From NCBI GenBank assembly GCA_018668195.1, contig JABITU010000065.1, positions 1 through 7,800 of the forward strand: a stretch of DNA of 7,800 bases, written 5' to 3'. Below are positions 5,412 to 7,800 of the stretch, in pieces. The position numbers and the translations under genes were made by a program. Position 1 is the stretch's first letter, and every line of letters starts with the position of its first letter. This stretch comes from Tateyamaria sp. Lineage in GTDB: Bacteria > Pseudomonadota > Alphaproteobacteria > Rhodobacterales > Rhodobacteraceae. The notes beneath the pieces were generated by a model, which did not search any database, was not told the origin of the DNA, and saw nothing but the letters and a program-made list of their open reading frames with translations.

Positions 5412-7509
5412 GAAAGAGCTGCGGGGCCGCTCTCTGGACGATCTGAAGTGGAACACGCTGGAAGGTATCGACGTCCAACCGTTGTATACCGAGGACGATC
5501 TTCAGGGGCTGTCGCATTTAGGCACTATTCCTGGCGACGCCCCTTTTACGCGTGGGGTCAAGGCGACGATGTATGCGGGTCGCCCATGGACGATCCGACA
5601 ATATGCAGGCTTTTCGACAGCCGAAGAATCTAACGCCTTTTATCGTCGTGGTTTGGCCGCAGGTCAGCAAGGTGTGTCGGTGGCCTTTGATCTGGCGACG
5701 CACCGTGGCTATGACAGCGATCACGAACGGGTCATGGGCGATGTGGGCAAGGCGGGTGTTGCCATTGATTCCGTTGAGGATATGAAAATCCTTTTTGACG
5801 GGATCCCGCTCGATAAGGTCTCAGTGTCGATGACGATGAATGGGGCTGTGATCCCGATCTTGGCAAGTTTCATTGTGGCGGGCGAAGAGCAGGGCGTTGA
5901 TCGCGCGGCCCTCTCGGGCACTATTCAAAATGATATTCTCAAGGAATTTATGGTTCGAAACACCTATATCTATCCGCCCGAGCCGTCGATGCGGATTGTG
6001 GCAGATATTATCCAGTACACATCAACGGATATGCCCAAGTTCAACTCGATCTCGATCTCAGGCTATCACATGCAAGAGGCTGGCGCGAACCTCGTGCAAG
6101 AATTGGCTTTCACCCTGGCTGACGGTCGCGAATATGTGCGCACTGCCATTGCAAACGGGATGGATGTGGACAAGTTCGCCGGCCGTTTGTCATTCTTTTT
6201 CGCGATTGGCATGAATTTTTTCATGGAGGCGGCGAAACTGCGCGCAGCACGTTTGCTCTGGCATCGCATCATGTCCGAATTTGAGCCCAAGAACCCCAAA
6301 TCGTCGATGTTGCGCACACATTGCCAGACTTCCGGTGTTAGCCTGGCCGAGCAAGACCCATATAACAACGTCGTGCGCACGGCTTATGAGGCAATGTCGG
6401 CTGTTCTTGGCGGCACACAAAGCCTTCACACGAATTCTTTGGATGAGGCGATTGGCCTGCCCACTGACCATTCCGCGCGCATCGCACGCAACACGCAATT
6501 GATCCTGCAGGAAGAAACCGGCGTCACGAATGTGGTCGATCCGTTGGCAGGCAGCTACTATGTGGAAAAATTGACCCATGATCTGGCCGAAGCCGCATGG
6601 ACGCTCATTCAGGAAGTCGAGGACATGGGCGGCATGACCAAGGCCGTGGCCTCAGGCATGCCCAAACTACGCATAGAAGAGGCTGCAGCGACACGTCAGG
6701 CGATGATCGACAAAGGCGATGAAGTGATTGTTGGTGTGAACAAATACCGCCGCGACAAGGAAGAGCCGATTGATATTTTGGACATCGACAATGCTGCTGT
6801 CCGCGCGAGCCAGATTGAGCGGCTCACCCGTATCCGCGCTGGCCGGGACGAGGCTGCGTGCAGCGCTGCCCTAGCTGCATTGGGTGAAGGTGCTGCTGGC
6901 ACTAGTAATCTTCTTGAACTTGCGATCGAGGCCGCCCGCGCCCGCGCTACAGTAGGAGAAATCAGCATGGCTATGGAAAAAGTTTTCGGGCGTCATCGTG
7001 CCGAGGTTAAGACACTCGCCGGTGTCTATGGGGCCGCATACGAAGGCGACGCAGGTTTTGCCGCCATTCAGGCCTCGGTCGAAGATTTCGCAAAATTCGA
7101 TGGCCGTCGCCCGCGGATGCTGGTGGTCAAGATGGGTCAGGACGGCCATGACCGCGGGGCTAAAGTAATTGCAACGGCTTTTGCTGATATCGGGTTTGAT
7201 GTTGATGTGGGCCCATTGTTTCAAACACCGGCCGAAGCCGCACAAGACGCGGTTGACAATGACGTACATGTCATTGGCATCTCAAGTCAGGCAGCGGGGC
7301 ACAAAACACTTGCACCGCAACTGGTTCAGGCGCTCAGGGACGCGGGCGCTGAAGATATCATCGTCATCTGCGGCGGCGTAATCCCGCAACAAGATTATCA
7401 GTTTCTCTATGATGCGGGGGTCAAGGCGATCTTTGGGCCAGGCACGAACATTCCGGACGCGGCACAAGACATCTTGAATATTATTCGCGATACGCGCGGG
7501 GGAGATTGA
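5374..7509 (+). CDS. scpA: Methylmalonyl-CoA mutase, single-chain, adenosylcobalamin-dependent
   Basis: Converts (R)-methylmalonyl-CoA to succinyl-CoA by a radical rearrangement using adenosylcobalamin (EC 5.4.99.2), the last step of propionyl-CoA assimilation; also called mcmA, mut or bhbA. The 711 residues join both usual domains. The N-terminal (beta/alpha)8 substrate barrel has [16 protein letters not shown] (about 65-80; Tyr67 and Arg70 correspond to known active-site residues) and [12 protein letters not shown] (His232, matching the active-site His244 of the Propionibacterium enzyme). The C-terminal B12 domain starts [17 protein letters not shown] (about 578-595), with the DxHxxG cobalt-ligand motif at Asp590, His592 and Gly595, then the GGVIP strand. 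Length and motifs are normal for the homodimeric type, with no sign of damage. ATG 5374 is preferred over 5347 because AGAGGA is correctly spaced and [19 protein letters not shown] is the family-like start. The gene overlaps the upstream one by 38 nt, and a weak terminator follows. Confidence 0.97.
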   Translation: MTSKKNAWRSLAEKELRGRSLDDLKWNTLEGIDVQPLYTEDDLQGLSHLGTIPGDAPFTRGVKATMYAGRPWTIRQYAGFSTAEESNAFYRRGLAAGQQGVSVAFDLATHRGYDSDHERVMGDVGKAGVAIDSVEDMKILFDGIPLDKVSVSMTMNGAVIPILASFIVAGEEQGVDRAALSGTIQNDILKEFMVRNTYIYPPEPSMRIVADIIQYTSTDMPKFNSISISGYHMQEAGANLVQELAFTLADGREYVRTAIANGMDVDKFAGRLSFFFAIGMNFFMEAAKLRAARLLWHRIMSEFEPKNPKSSMLRTHCQTSGVSLAEQDPYNNVVRTAYEAMSAVLGGTQSLHTNSLDEAIGLPTDHSARIARNTQLILQEETGVTNVVDPLAGSYYVEKLTHDLAEAAWTLIQEVEDMGGMTKAVASGMPKLRIEEAAATRQAMIDKGDEVIVGVNKYRRDKEEPIDILDIDNAAVRASQIERLTRIRAGRDEAACSAALAALGEGAAGTSNLLELAIEAARARATVGEISMAMEKVFGRHRAEVKTLAGVYGAAYEGDAGFAAIQASVEDFAKFDGRRPRMLVVKMGQDGHDRGAKVIATAFADIGFDVDVGPLFQTPAEAAQDAVDNDVHVIGISSQAAGHKTLAPQLVQALRDAGAEDIIVICGGVIPQQDYQFLYDAGVKAIFGPGTNIPDAAQDILNIIRDTRGGD

Positions 7510-7539
7510 CGCTCTGAACAACATGCGATTATCCGGCAT

Positions 7540-7563
7540 AGGACGCCCACTTAAGCGCCTTTT
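7540..7563 (+). terminator. Possible terminator after the mutase gene
   Basis: Starting 31 nt after the mutase stop, AGG-A-CGC (7540-7546) pairs with GCGCCT (7555-7560). The stem has six pairs with one bulged A and an 8-nt loop, and a run of four T (7560-7563) follows. Position and form suit a rho-independent terminator, but the short, bulged stem and short T run make it weak. Confidence 0.45.
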
Positions 7564-7800
7564 CTGGGGGTTTGGGGAACGGTTGCTTTGAACTTCATCC
7601 TGGTGCGGCTCAGTGCCGGCAATACTTTTCAAACCGATCCGAAAGTTGCCCGTGTGCTTGCTATTGCGACTACAGCGCAGCTTAAACATAGGGAACATTG
7701 TGTATCATCTAAGATATTAAAATGCATTATCTTGAGTGTTTATGAGCTATGGTTGAATTTGGGTGACGCGCATCATCAGGCGGCGCGGTTTTCGGTCTCA
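7564..7800. other. Downstream region without a supported gene
   Basis: I see no gene I can support here. Part of it, about 7680-7760, is clearly more AT-rich than the rest of the window and contains a small inverted repeat, AAGATA and TATCTT, within 7705-7735. A plus-strand frame is open from 7555 to the window edge (possible TTG start at 7588), but its content is not protein-like. On the minus strand the last 25 nt could read as the end of a protein finishing ETENRAA at 7776. Eight codons are too few to call, but a convergent gene ending there is possible. Confidence 0.3.

Noticed and set aside
7523..7591. 22-codon small ORF (ATG 7523) right after the mutase
   Set aside because: No ribosome-binding site precedes it, the putative terminator lies inside it, and 22 codons cannot be supported as coding.
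7282..7698. 138-codon minus-strand frame across the mutase 3' end and downstream region
   Set aside because: Half of it is antisense to the B12 domain of the mutase, there is no good ribosome-binding site and the translation is not protein-like.
1..7800. Search for CRISPR repeats, tRNA or rRNA genes, IS ends, attachment sites and toxin-antitoxin pairs
   Set aside because: No spaced direct repeats, cloverleaf, transposase motif or paired short toxin-antitoxin genes were seen on either strand.

Overview
The window reads as chromosomal DNA from an alphaproteobacterium of the Rhodobacteraceae, probably the marine Roseobacter group. It is a piece of the propionyl-CoA assimilation (methylmalonyl-CoA) locus. 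The assignment rests on the biotin-carrying alpha subunit of propionyl-CoA carboxylase (pccA) followed by a single-chain B12-dependent methylmalonyl-CoA mutase, with small accessory genes of types I recall around this locus in that family: a cupin, a DUF6497 protein, a tiny VEPEP-type lipoprotein, a DUF4174 protein and a sulfotransferase-like protein. The carboxylase beta subunit (pccB) and any short-chain acyl-CoA regulator are not in the window. pccB would be expected to the left.

Layout, left to right. 3-299 is the C-terminal part of a cupin. 296-784 is a DUF6497-type secreted protein whose 5' region contains a strong terminator-like hairpin (355-414). 975-1115 is a 46-residue lipoprotein, followed by a hairpin. 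1263-1532 is a small unknown protein. 1533-1752 is the pccA leader, with one inverted repeat. 1753-3798 is pccA. 3857-4309 is a DUF4174 secreted protein on the minus strand. 4310-4475 is a divergent intergenic region. 4476-5411 is a sulfotransferase-like protein. 5374-7509 is methylmalonyl-CoA mutase, overlapping the sulfotransferase gene by 38 nt. 7510-7800 holds a weak terminator and otherwise no gene that can be supported.

How the genes work together. PccA (with PccB) carboxylates propionyl-CoA to (S)-methylmalonyl-CoA. After epimerisation by an enzyme not encoded here, the mutase converts (R)-methylmalonyl-CoA to succinyl-CoA, which enters the TCA cycle. The pathway handles propionyl-CoA from odd-chain fatty acids, branched amino acids, propionate and, in marine bacteria, DMSP demethiolation and related routes. 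The small genes have no established role in this chemistry; their link is positional.

No mobile element, CRISPR array, tRNA or rRNA is visible, and I found no convincing new multi-gene system. The items most worth a second look are the hairpin and reading-frame puzzle at the start of the DUF6497 gene, the sulfotransferase-like gene overlapping the mutase, and the conserved but uncharacterised exported proteins (DUF6497, mini-lipoprotein, DUF4174) around a cytosolic pathway.
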